Assembly (NCBI RefSeq): GCF_014268805.2
Contig: NZ_JABWRF020000002.1
Span: forward strand, 1,184,001-1,248,000
Source: Pseudomonas farsensis
Lineage (GTDB): Bacteria; Pseudomonadota; Gammaproteobacteria; Pseudomonadales; Pseudomonadaceae
Reading direction: 5' to 3'
Length of the DNA: 64,000 nucleotides
Shown here in pieces: positions 44,112-51,324 of this stretch. The notes under the pieces are model-generated. The model did not search any database. It had not been told where the DNA came from and was given only the letters and a program-made list of their open reading frames with translations. The translations under genes and the position numbers were made by a program. How positions within the stretch are numbered: the first letter of the stretch is position 1; every line of letters starts with the position of its first letter.

Positions 44112-44951
44112 TCACTGCAAAATGAACGCCGCCACCGCCTCAGCCACCTGGTCCGCCACCTCGGGCCTGTCCCGCAGGTGCGCGGCAATCCCATGATCGC
44201 AATCAGTCAACATCAGGCATTCCACATGGGGCGCGGGCACCGAGCGCAGCAAAGCGTGGGTAACCTCTTCCGGTATCGGGCTGTAGCGCTCGACCCCAGC
44301 CATGCGCCGCACCCCGGCCGAGGTCCCCGGCCCTTGCCCGTGCACCCGGGAATTGAGCCCATCGTACTCGCCTATCACCAGCAGCACGCGGCCCTGAAAC
44401 TGGCGCAAGAAGGCGTAGCTGTCGCAGTCCAGAAAGGCGAACGGCTGGCGGATCGCCGCAGTGAATGCCGGGCCGAACGGTGCGCTGTGCGCAGCATCCG
44501 GGTACACCGCCGGGCAGATCAGCACCAGCTTGCGCACGTTCGGGCGCTGTGCGGCAAGCTTCAGCGCGATGGCGCCGCCCAGGCTGTGGCCGATGACCGT
44601 ATCGCTGCGGCTGCCCAGGTGCTGGTGAAAGCGCAGGGCTTCGGCGAGGTTGGTATTGAGCGAGGCGTCTACCGCGCCCGGTTCGCTGGCGCGGCTGTGG
44701 CCGGAAAGGTTGCCGGTCAGCGAGCCGATGCCCTGTTGCTGCAGGCGATACAGCAGCGGGTTGAGCCGGGTGAAGTCCGAGCGTGCACCGCCCACCACAA
44801 ACACCGGCGCCACACGCTCATCGTTTGCGACCAGCAAACGGGCCTGCTGGCGGTAGCTGTCGAAATGTTCATCGATGAAGTGCTCTTTACCTGGAGCAGG
44901 CTCATCGAATTGCCAGAGTGGGCGCTGTGTGCTGCCCGAGGTATCGTCCAT
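44112..44951 (-). CDS. Alpha/beta hydrolase
   Basis: A 279-residue serine hydrolase of unknown substrate. The nucleophile elbow GHSLGG puts the catalytic serine near 123; an acid in GEYDGL (about 200) and a histidine in DCDHGIA (near 257) complete a likely triad. I prefer ATG 44951 (MDDTSGSTQRPLW) because CTGGAG lies 9 bp before it; an in-frame ATG nine codons upstream has no such site. No signal peptide. Neighbours give no functional hint. Confidence 0.8.
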   Translation of the reverse strand: MDDTSGSTQRPLWQFDEPAPGKEHFIDEHFDSYRQQARLLVANDERVAPVFVVGGARSDFTRLNPLLYRLQQQGIGSLTGNLSGHSRASEPGAVDASLNTNLAEALRFHQHLGSRSDTVIGHSLGGAIALKLAAQRPNVRKLVLICPAVYPDAAHSAPFGPAFTAAIRQPFAFLDCDSYAFLRQFQGRVLLVIGEYDGLNSRVHGQGPGTSAGVRRMAGVERYSPIPEEVTHALLRSVPAPHVECLMLTDCDHGIAAHLRDRPEVADQVAEAVAAFILQ

Positions 44952-45004
44952 CGCCTGCTCCAGATAAAAACACGCCATATTTGAGGCACCGCGCAGGGGC
45001 TATA

Positions 45005-45811
45005 TCAGGTAAACAAGCTCTTCAACCACTCCCCCAGCGGGTTGCCGGCACTGCTCAGCAGCTTCACCGCCATAACGCAGCACACCCCCACCAGCAGCGG
45101 CCTGATCAGCCCGGGGCCGAAGCGTACTGCGCAGCGCGCGCCCAGTTGCGCACCGACCACCGCAGCTGCCGCCATAGCCAGTGCCAGTGGCCAGATGATC
45201 GCGCCACCCAACGCAAATACCGACAGCGCGCCCAAATTGCAGGCGGCGTTAAGCAGCTTGCTTGTGCACACCGCTTGCATCAACTGCTGGCCCAGCAGCA
45301 GCACGCAAGCCAGCATGAAAAACGAGCCGACGCCGGGGCCGAACACCCCATCATAAAAGCCGATCACAGGCGCCACCGCCAGGCAGAACAGGCTGACGGT
45401 GATGCGCGCTTTGCGGGGCTGGTCCTGCAGTTTTGGGGTAAAGGCAAACCAGGCCGCCACCAGGATCAACAAAACCGGAACACAAGCCTGCAGCAGGGCG
45501 TAGGGCACCAGGCTGATCGACAGCGCACCCGCCGCGCCGCCGATGAACGCCATGAGCGCCATGGGCAGGCCGCTGCGCCATTCGATCATGCCTCTGCGGG
45601 CAAAGGCGGTGGTGGCGGACACAGTGGCCGAGGCGGCCTGGAACTTGTTGGTGGCGATGGCCGCCAGTGGGTCGATGCCGGCCAGGAACAGCACAGGCAA
45701 GGTCAACAGGCCGCCGCCGCCGGCAATGGCGTCGAGAAATCCGGCTAGCAAGGCTACTGCCGTCAGTATCAGCAGTACTTCAAGCCCGGGGGCCAGCGAA
45801 GGGTCCAACAT
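45005..45811 (-). CDS. TSUP-family permease (TauE/SafE)
   Basis: A 268-residue membrane protein with about eight membrane segments and the GFLDAIAGGGGLLTLPVLF motif of sulfite/organosulfonate exporters at residues 22-40. The substrate cannot be told. The start is ATG 45811 (MLDPSLAPGLEVLL), preceded by CAGGAGCGCCTTA; the frame is open 60 bp further but without a better site. Confidence 0.85.
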   Translation of the reverse strand: MLDPSLAPGLEVLLILTAVALLAGFLDAIAGGGGLLTLPVLFLAGIDPLAAIATNKFQAASATVSATTAFARRGMIEWRSGLPMALMAFIGGAAGALSISLVPYALLQACVPVLLILVAAWFAFTPKLQDQPRKARITVSLFCLAVAPVIGFYDGVFGPGVGSFFMLACVLLLGQQLMQAVCTSKLLNAACNLGALSVFALGGAIIWPLALAMAAAAVVGAQLGARCAVRFGPGLIRPLLVGVCCVMAVKLLSSAGNPLGEWLKSLFT

Positions 45812-46261
45812 TAAGGCGCTCCTGTTCAACCGCGTAGCGGCAGTGGGGTGTTCGTCGATGATCGAGGGCAAAGGCAGTAGCCGAACAGGCGCACCAACAG
45901 GGCGCGAAAGGCGTCGAACTGTAGCATCGACACGCGGCCCCGGGCAGTGCCTGAGCCTGATAAACCAGTCGGTGGATAAGGTGCTCGATGGGGGTACAAA
46001 CAGTGCTGCATACCTTTAGTCCAGGCGGGGGCGCTGCGAATTATTGGCAGCGAGGCATGACGACTATTGGCGCTTGATCTTGCTGTGTTGAATAGTCAGA
46101 GCCTTCCTGCACGGCTATGAGCTGTTTCCTCATATAAGGAAAGATCTACCTAGGTTTAAAACACCACGCATACCCCACCCACGGGGCCGGGTTGCACTTC
46201 CCCCCGCACACACCGCAAAATGGCTCTTTCCTCCATCGATCTGACCGGACCTTCTGACTCT
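45812..46261. other. 450-bp gene-free divergent region with a palindrome
   Basis: No gene is supported here. The only structure I see is TTTCCT-CATATA-AGGAAA (46125-46142), a perfect inverted repeat 120 bp before the downstream SDR gene, which may be an operator or include a -10 box. Confidence 0.5.
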
Positions 46262-47146
46262 ATGCGTATGCGCCTGATGCTGTTGGGTGGTGGCAATGCC
46301 CTCGGGCAAGCGCTTATTCGCCTTGGGGCCGAGGAAGACATCGCCTTCCTGGCGCCGCGTCCGCCTGAGGGCGGCTGGGATGCGGCCAGCCTGACGCTGC
46401 TGCTCGACGAGCAGCGCCCGGCCGCCGTGGTCAATCTGGCCTACTACTTCGACTGGTTCCAGGCCGAGTCGGTCAGCGAGCCGCGCCTTGCGCAACAGGA
46501 GCGCGCTGTGGAGCGCCTCGCCGAGTTGTGCCAGCACCACGAAATCGTGCTGGTGCAACCGTCCAGCTACCGCGTTTTCGATGGCTCGCGGGCCACGGCC
46601 TACAGCGAGAAGGACGAACCGGTCCCGCTCGGCCTGCGCGGCCAGGCGTTGTGGCGTATCGAGCAAAGCGTGCGCGCGACCTGCCCGCAGCATGTGCTGG
46701 TGCGCTTTGGCTGGCTGCTCGACGAAAGCCGCGATGGCTCGCTCGGGCGCTTCCTCACCCGCGCCGAACAGCCTCAGGAACTGCTGCTGGCCGATGACCG
46801 GCGCGGCAACCCGACGCCGGTCGATGATGCCGCACGGGTGATCCTCTCGGTGCTCAAACAGCTCGATTGCAAGGCGCCGCTGTGGGGCACCTACCACTAC
46901 GCCGGCAATGAGGCGACCACACCGCTGGCGTTGGGCCAGGCGATCCTGACCGAGGCTGCCCATTGGCGCCAGCTGGCGGTGCAGGCCCCGACCGCCCAGG
47001 CCCATGCCGCCCGCCCGGATGCCAGCGAAGAACCGCAGCATGCGGTGCTGGCCTGCAAGAAGATCCTTCATACTTTCGGCATCAAGCCCCGCGCCTGGCG
47101 CGCTGGCTTGCCGCCCCTACTGGACCGTTTCTACCGACATGGCTGA
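46262..47146 (+). CDS. RmlD-like SDR protein lacking the catalytic YxxxK
   Basis: A 294-residue protein of the extended SDR fold: the nucleotide-binding turn GGGNALG is at residues 9-15 and the sequence runs through VVNLAYYFD and PSSYRVFDG (the RmlD STDYVFDG equivalent). Where dTDP-4-dehydrorhamnose reductases have YxxxK, this reads VPLGLRGQALWRIEQ, so the Tyr-Lys pair is missing. It may be inactive or have another chemistry. I start at ATG 46262 (MRMRLMLLGGG); an in-frame ATG at 46220 is possible. Its end overlaps the next SDR gene by 8 bp, so the two are probably coupled. Confidence 0.75.
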   Translation: MRMRLMLLGGGNALGQALIRLGAEEDIAFLAPRPPEGGWDAASLTLLLDEQRPAAVVNLAYYFDWFQAESVSEPRLAQQERAVERLAELCQHHEIVLVQPSSYRVFDGSRATAYSEKDEPVPLGLRGQALWRIEQSVRATCPQHVLVRFGWLLDESRDGSLGRFLTRAEQPQELLLADDRRGNPTPVDDAARVILSVLKQLDCKAPLWGTYHYAGNEATTPLALGQAILTEAAHWRQLAVQAPTAQAHAARPDASEEPQHAVLACKKILHTFGIKPRAWRAGLPPLLDRFYRHG

Positions 47147-48071
47147 TGCCCCCATCCTGATTACCGGCGGTGCCGGCTTCATCGGCTCGCATCTGAGTGA
47201 TGCACTGCTGGAAATTGGCCACACGGTGCGCATCCTCGATGACCTGTCCAGCGGCAAGCGCGAGAACCTGCAACTTGATCATCCACGTCTGACACTGATC
47301 CAGGGCGATGCCGCCGATGCCGCCTTGGTGGCACGTGCCGCTGAAGGTTGCCAGGCCGTGGTGCACTTGGCGGCGGTGGCCTCGGTGCAGGCCTCGGTCG
47401 ATGACCCGGTGAAAACCCACCAGAGCAACTTCATCAGCACCCTCAACGTCTGCGAAGCCATGCGCCTGAATGGCGTACGGCGCGTGCTGTTCGCCTCCAG
47501 TGCCGCGGTGTACGGCAACAACGGCGAGGGCCAGTCGATTGCCGAAGACACGCTCAAAGCGCCGCTGACGCCCTATGCGGTAGACAAGCTGGCCAGCGAG
47601 CAGTACCTGGACTTTTATCGCCGCCAGCATGGCCTTGAGCCGGTGGTGTTCCGCTTCTTCAATATTTTCGGCCCGCGCCAGGACCCTTCCTCGCCGTATT
47701 CCGGGGTGATCAGCATCTTTGCCGAACGCGCCGTCAACGGCCAGCCCATTACCGTTTTCGGCGATGGCGAGCAAACCCGTGATTTCCTGTATGTGGGCGA
47801 CCTGGTCAAGGTGATGGTGCAGGCCTTGGCAATGCCACAGGTTGAAGAGGGCGCGGTGAACATCGGCCTGAACCAGGCGACCTCGCTGAAGCAACTGCTG
47901 GCTGCGCTGGAAACCGTGGTCGGCAGTCTGCCTGCGGTCAGCTACAGCCCGGCGCGCTCGGGTGATATCCGCCATTCGCGTGCTGATAACAGCCGCTTGC
48001 TGGCGCGCTTCGAGTTGCCTGAACCAACCCCGTTCGTTGATGGTTTGGCGCGGTTGCTCGGCAAAGGCTGA
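47139..48071 (+). CDS. NAD-dependent nucleotide-sugar epimerase (GalE-like extended SDR)
   Basis: A 310-residue protein with GGAGFIGSH (9-17) for NAD binding, SSAAVYG and the active-site YAVDK pair, plus a substrate-binding C-terminal part (FFNIFGPRQDPSSPYSGVISIF). It should epimerise or dehydrate a UDP-sugar; which one is unknown. ATG 47139 (MADAPILITGG) is inside the end of the RmlD-like gene. There is no glycosyltransferase cluster nearby. Confidence 0.85.
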   Translation: MADAPILITGGAGFIGSHLSDALLEIGHTVRILDDLSSGKRENLQLDHPRLTLIQGDAADAALVARAAEGCQAVVHLAAVASVQASVDDPVKTHQSNFISTLNVCEAMRLNGVRRVLFASSAAVYGNNGEGQSIAEDTLKAPLTPYAVDKLASEQYLDFYRRQHGLEPVVFRFFNIFGPRQDPSSPYSGVISIFAERAVNGQPITVFGDGEQTRDFLYVGDLVKVMVQALAMPQVEEGAVNIGLNQATSLKQLLAALETVVGSLPAVSYSPARSGDIRHSRADNSRLLARFELPEPTPFVDGLARLLGKG

Positions 48072-48078
48072 CGGCCTA

Positions 48079-48103
48079 ATCGCAGGCTGTCGCCAGCTCC
48101 TAC
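48079..48103 (-). repeat. REP-family 25-mer, copy 2 (inverted)
   Basis: ATCGCAGGCTGTCGCCAGCT continuing to 48103 is the reverse complement of the element at 44034-44058 with one difference. It lies between the convergent SDR and HxlR genes and just reaches the HxlR stop. Confidence 0.7.
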
Positions 48104-48579
48104 AAAGGACTGGCTGGCGAGGGGGCCCCCACAGAGCCCGCTGCGTGGCGAACAACCCGGCGCCGGCAGCCTTGGGCTTCAACCGCCGCGCCATCCTGCG
48201 CACGAACCTGCAGCCTCTCAAGCGGCTGCCCGCGCCCATCGACCAGTTCTGAGCGCGGCTCCCCGCTGCTGAACAGGTACTGCTCCCCCCACTGGCGCAG
48301 GCCGACGATTACCGTAAACAAGGCACGCCCCTTGTCGGTCAGCACGTATTCCTTGTACGCGCTGCCATCGGAGGCCGGTTGCTGATCCAGCAACCCAGCC
48401 TCGACCAGCGACTTGAGCCGGTCCGCCAGAATGTTCTTCGCCAGCCCCAGGTTCTTCTGCCATTCGCTGAAGCGGCGCAGCCCATCGAAGGCATCGCGCA
48501 GGATCATCAGCGACCAACGATCGCCGATCACGTCCAAGGCACGGGCCACGGGGCATTGCTGGTTATTGTCGTCGAGCAT
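48100..48579 (-). CDS. HxlR-family transcriptional regulator
   Basis: A 159-residue winged-helix protein. The HxlR signature begins after CPVARALDVIGDRWSLMILRDAFDG and includes the wing (KEYVLTDKGRAL). The start is placed at ATG 48579 (MLDDNNQQCPVARAL); the frame is open far upstream but runs into the divergent gene. The last 40 or so residues, rich in Arg and Ala, are not typical of the family and are encoded partly by REP-like DNA. It is divergent from an MFS exporter and shares with it a 60-bp symmetric region. Confidence 0.85.
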   Translation of the reverse strand: MLDDNNQQCPVARALDVIGDRWSLMILRDAFDGLRRFSEWQKNLGLAKNILADRLKSLVEAGLLDQQPASDGSAYKEYVLTDKGRALFTVIVGLRQWGEQYLFSSGEPRSELVDGRGQPLERLQVRAQDGAAVEAQGCRRRVVRHAAGSVGAPSPASPL

Positions 48580-48600
48580 CTGAATATCCGCGGGTGACTT

Positions 48601-48660
48601 TGGTTGCAGATTAAAACCACATTTGCTAGAAAGCCAGTCTGTGGTTTCAATTAGCAACCA
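48601..48660. promoter_or_regulatory. 60-bp two-tier dyad between hxlR and MFS genes
   Basis: Two nested inverted repeats share one axis at 48630.5: TGGTTGC (48601-48607) with GCAACCA (48654-48660), and AAACCACA (48614-48621) with TGTGGTTT (48640-48647), with further matches ATT/AAT at 48610-48612 and 48649-48651. Of the outer 21 positions on each side 18 are complementary. This is the likely operator of the HxlR protein. Confidence 0.7.
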
Positions 48661-48679
48661 GATTGTCAGGAGTGCCTTC

Positions 48680-49870
48680 ATGACCGATGTTCCGCTAAGC
48701 CGCGGCTTGACCCTGTTACTGGCTGCTGCCTGCGCCCTGGCGGTCGCCACTGTGTACTTCGCCCAGCCCCTGCTCGCGGCCATGGCGCTGAGCCTGGGTG
48801 TACCGCTGGCGCGTGTCGGGCTGGTGGTGGGCGCAACCCAGGCGGGGTACGCCGTCGGGTTGCTGCTGATCGTGCCGCTGGGCGACTTGCTCGGGCGCAA
48901 ACGCCTGATCCTCACGCAACTGCTGGTCGCCAGTGGTGCGCTGCTGGCCGTGGCGCTGGCCCAAGGCTGGGCGATGCTGCTGGCGGCGATGGCCATGGTC
49001 GGGCTGATGGCAGTGGTGGTGCAGGTGATGGTGGCGCATGCCGCTACTTTGGCGAGCCCGGCGCAGCAGGGCCAAGCGGTCGGCACAGTGACCAGCGGGA
49101 TCGTATTGGGCATTTTGCTGGCGCGGCTGGTGTCCGGCGTGTTCGCTGACCTGCTGGGCTGGCGCGGGGTGTATGTTGGCGCAGCGGGGTTGGCGCTGCT
49201 GATGGCGATGCTGCTTGCATGGCGTTTGCCGGCAACGCCCGCCGCCAGCGCCGGCCAACGTTATCGTGACCTGCTGCTGTCGACCCTGAGGCTTTACCGT
49301 GACGACCGCCTGCTGCGCCAACGTGGCTTGTTGGCGTTGCTGATATTCGCCGCGTTCAGCGTGTTGTGGTCGGCCATGGTGCTGCCGCTGACGGCGCCTG
49401 CGCATGCGTTGAGCCCCACCCAGGTTGGCTTGTTCGGACTGGCCGGTGTGGCCGGCGCCCTGGCGGCGTCCCGCGCCGGACGGCTGGCAGACCAAGGGCA
49501 CGGCCCGCGCACAACCGTTCTGGCCTTGGCGTTGCTGACGCTTTCCTGGCTGCCCAGCGCGATGCTTGACCACTCGCTGCTGGCGTTCATTCTCGGCGTA
49601 CTGATGCTGGACCTTGCGGTGCAGGCAGTGCACGTCACCAACCAGAGCCTGTTGCTGGGCGGGCGTGCGGCGATGGCCAGCCGGCTGATTGGCGCTTACA
49701 TGTGCTGTTATTCGGTGGGCAGCGGCCTGGGGGCGATGGCTGCAAGCTGGATGTATGAAGCGGCGGGGTGGCCTGCGGTGTGTGGGCTGGGCGCGGCTAT
49801 CAGCGCGTTGGCGTGCATCTGCGCGGTCCTGCAAAACAAAAAGCCCGCAGCAATGCTGCGGGCTTTGTAG
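48680..49870 (+). CDS. MFS exporter
   Basis: A 396-residue major-facilitator protein with twelve predicted membrane segments and the motif PLGDLLGRKRLI between TM2 and TM3 (about 67-78). ATG 48680 (MTDVPLSRGLTLL) follows CAGGAGTGCCTTC; the frame is open 57 bp upstream into the operator region, which I reject. The divergent HxlR regulator is its likely repressor and the export substrate may be the inducer. The last nine codons are inside a terminator hairpin. Confidence 0.88.
   Translation: MTDVPLSRGLTLLLAAACALAVATVYFAQPLLAAMALSLGVPLARVGLVVGATQAGYAVGLLLIVPLGDLLGRKRLILTQLLVASGALLAVALAQGWAMLLAAMAMVGLMAVVVQVMVAHAATLASPAQQGQAVGTVTSGIVLGILLARLVSGVFADLLGWRGVYVGAAGLALLMAMLLAWRLPATPAASAGQRYRDLLLSTLRLYRDDRLLRQRGLLALLIFAAFSVLWSAMVLPLTAPAHALSPTQVGLFGLAGVAGALAASRAGRLADQGHGPRTTVLALALLTLSWLPSAMLDHSLLAFILGVLMLDLAVQAVHVTNQSLLLGGRAAMASRLIGAYMCCYSVGSGLGAMAASWMYEAAGWPAVCGLGAAISALACICAVLQNKKPAAMLRAL
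49840..49866. terminator. Bidirectional terminator within the 3' end of the MFS gene
   Basis: AAAGCCCGCAGC (49840-49851) and GCTGCGGGCTTT (49855-49866) are a perfect 12-bp stem with an AAT loop. It lies wholly inside the MFS coding sequence, two bases before its TAG, and serves ompW on the other strand too. Confidence 0.8.
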
Positions 49871-49907
49871 GAGCGTTCTTACCTTACGGCCAGAAAGTCG
49901 CTGCCTA

Positions 49908-50591
49908 TCAGAACTTGTAGCCGAGACCGACCATGTACACCCATGGATCGACGTCGACGTCGACCTTGGTGCGGCCTACGCCCAGAGCGCTCGGGCCATT
50001 CATGGTGGCCTGGGTGTCGATGTCGACGTACCAGACGGCGGCGTTGAACAGCAGGTTTTCGGTCAGCATGTAGTCCATGCCCAGTTGGCCGGCCAGGCCC
50101 ACCGAGTTTTTCAGCTTCAGGTTGCTGAAGCCTTCGCTCTTGCGCTTGCTGCTCAGGTCTTCATCGAAGAACAGGGTGTAGTTCAGACCAACGCCAGCGT
50201 ATGGCTGGAACTTGGAGGTCGGTGCCATCGGGTAGTACTGCAGCGACAGGGTTGGCGGCAGTTGCTTGATGTCTGCCAGCTTGCCGTCCAGGCCTGCGCC
50301 GAGGCCTTTGACGCCTACAGTGTGCTGGAACGGGGTAGCAGCCAGCAGCTCAAGGCCGATGTGGTCGGTGAGCATATAGGCGAAGGCCAGGCCCAGTTGG
50401 GTGTCGCTGTCCAGGGTTGCCTTGGTGCCCGGCACTTTGGCGCCATCGAGCTTGATATCGCTGCTGTTTTCGTTCGGCGCGGTGGTGATGGCGCCGGCGC
50501 GGAGGATGAAATCTCCCGCCTGGTGGGCGTGGGCAACGGGCGCTGCGAGCGCCAGGGCAACGAGCGAGGCGCCGAGCAAGGACTTGTTCAT
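49908..50591 (-). CDS. ompW: Outer membrane protein OmpW
   Basis: An eight-stranded outer-membrane beta-barrel of 227 residues with a signal peptide (MNKSLLGASLVALALAAPVAHA) and the OmpW C-terminus VYMVGLGYKF ending in aromatic Phe. The family makes a narrow hydrophobic channel and is often regulated by salt, iron or oxygen. I start at ATG 50591; an in-frame ATG four codons upstream is possible. Confidence 0.92.
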   Translation of the reverse strand: MNKSLLGASLVALALAAPVAHAHQAGDFILRAGAITTAPNENSSDIKLDGAKVPGTKATLDSDTQLGLAFAYMLTDHIGLELLAATPFQHTVGVKGLGAGLDGKLADIKQLPPTLSLQYYPMAPTSKFQPYAGVGLNYTLFFDEDLSSKRKSEGFSNLKLKNSVGLAGQLGMDYMLTENLLFNAAVWYVDIDTQATMNGPSALGVGRTKVDVDVDPWVYMVGLGYKF

Positions 50592-50700
50592 GGAAGCTCC
50601 CAAAGGACGTAAGTAATCAAGTAGTCCAATGGTACGGAGCCGCCTAAACAGAATGTTTGACCCAGCTCAACGAAGCAGCATCACAGCCGGGGAACCTTTC

Positions 50701-51315
50701 TCATTTCAGCTCATAGGCGTAGATTTTTTCGGCTTCCATTTGATAACCGGCCTCGGCCAGCTCGCTGCTGGAGGCTTTGACGCGCAGGGTGCCTTCGATC
50801 CAGTACGGCTGGTAGAGGTCTTCAACGCGCACGCCCATCTCGCTGACGATGTGCACAATCTGGTTGGACGGCGGCGGCGGCACGTGGATGCAGGCGCCGT
50901 AGTACGGCACCAGCAGAAACTCGGTGGTACGGCCTTCTTCGCTCACCTCAAGCGGCACGATGTAGCCGGGCAGCTTGACCACCTGGCCATCCAGCGCCTT
51001 GACCACCGGGGCGGCCGGCGCCTGCTGGTGCGCAGCCGGCGCGGACTCGGCAGCCAGCGCGTTGCCGATCTGCGACAGGTCGTGCAGCGGCGCCAGTTGC
51101 GGGGCAATCACTGGCGCGCCCTCGGGGATCAGCGCCGGCCAGTCCAGCTCGCGGGGCTCGCCGGCCCAGCACAAGGCTGGCAGCAACAGCACGGCCAGCA
51201 ACCACCCGACATAGGAGCGGGCTTGCCCCGCGTACACAGGCAAGGCCGGTGCCATCAAGACTGGCCCCAGCGCGGGGCAAGCCCGCTCCCCCAATAACTG
51301 CTCTCGCTTAGCCAT
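50701..51315 (-). CDS. DUF3299 periplasmic protein with REP-extended signal peptide
   Basis: A 204-residue exported protein; from about residue 95 it reads VVKLPGYIVPLE and GRTTEFLLVPYYGACIHVPPPPSNQIVHI, the DUF3299 core. The hydrophobic signal core is GWLLAVLLLPALCWAG (36-51). Before it, residues about 9-34 are encoded by an inverted REP pair, so the n-region is unusually long. ATG 51315 follows GAGGATGGGCC and is 9 bp after the permease stop. No better in-frame ATG exists closer to the core; ATG at residue 21 lies between the REP arms. It closes an operon with DUF2796 and ABC genes. Confidence 0.8.
   Translation of the reverse strand: MAKREQLLGERACPALGPVLMAPALPVYAGQARSYVGWLLAVLLLPALCWAGEPRELDWPALIPEGAPVIAPQLAPLHDLSQIGNALAAESAPAAHQQAPAAPVVKALDGQVVKLPGYIVPLEVSEEGRTTEFLLVPYYGACIHVPPPPSNQIVHIVSEMGVRVEDLYQPYWIEGTLRVKASSSELAEAGYQMEAEKIYAYELK
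51214..51289. repeat. Inverted REP pair inside the DUF3299 gene
   Basis: GGAGCGGGCTTGCCCCGCG (51214-51232) and its exact inverse complement at 51271-51289, 38 bp apart. Both arms are typical P. putida REP sequence and lie in the first 100 bp of the coding region. Confidence 0.85.
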
Positions 51316-51324
51316 GGCCCATCC

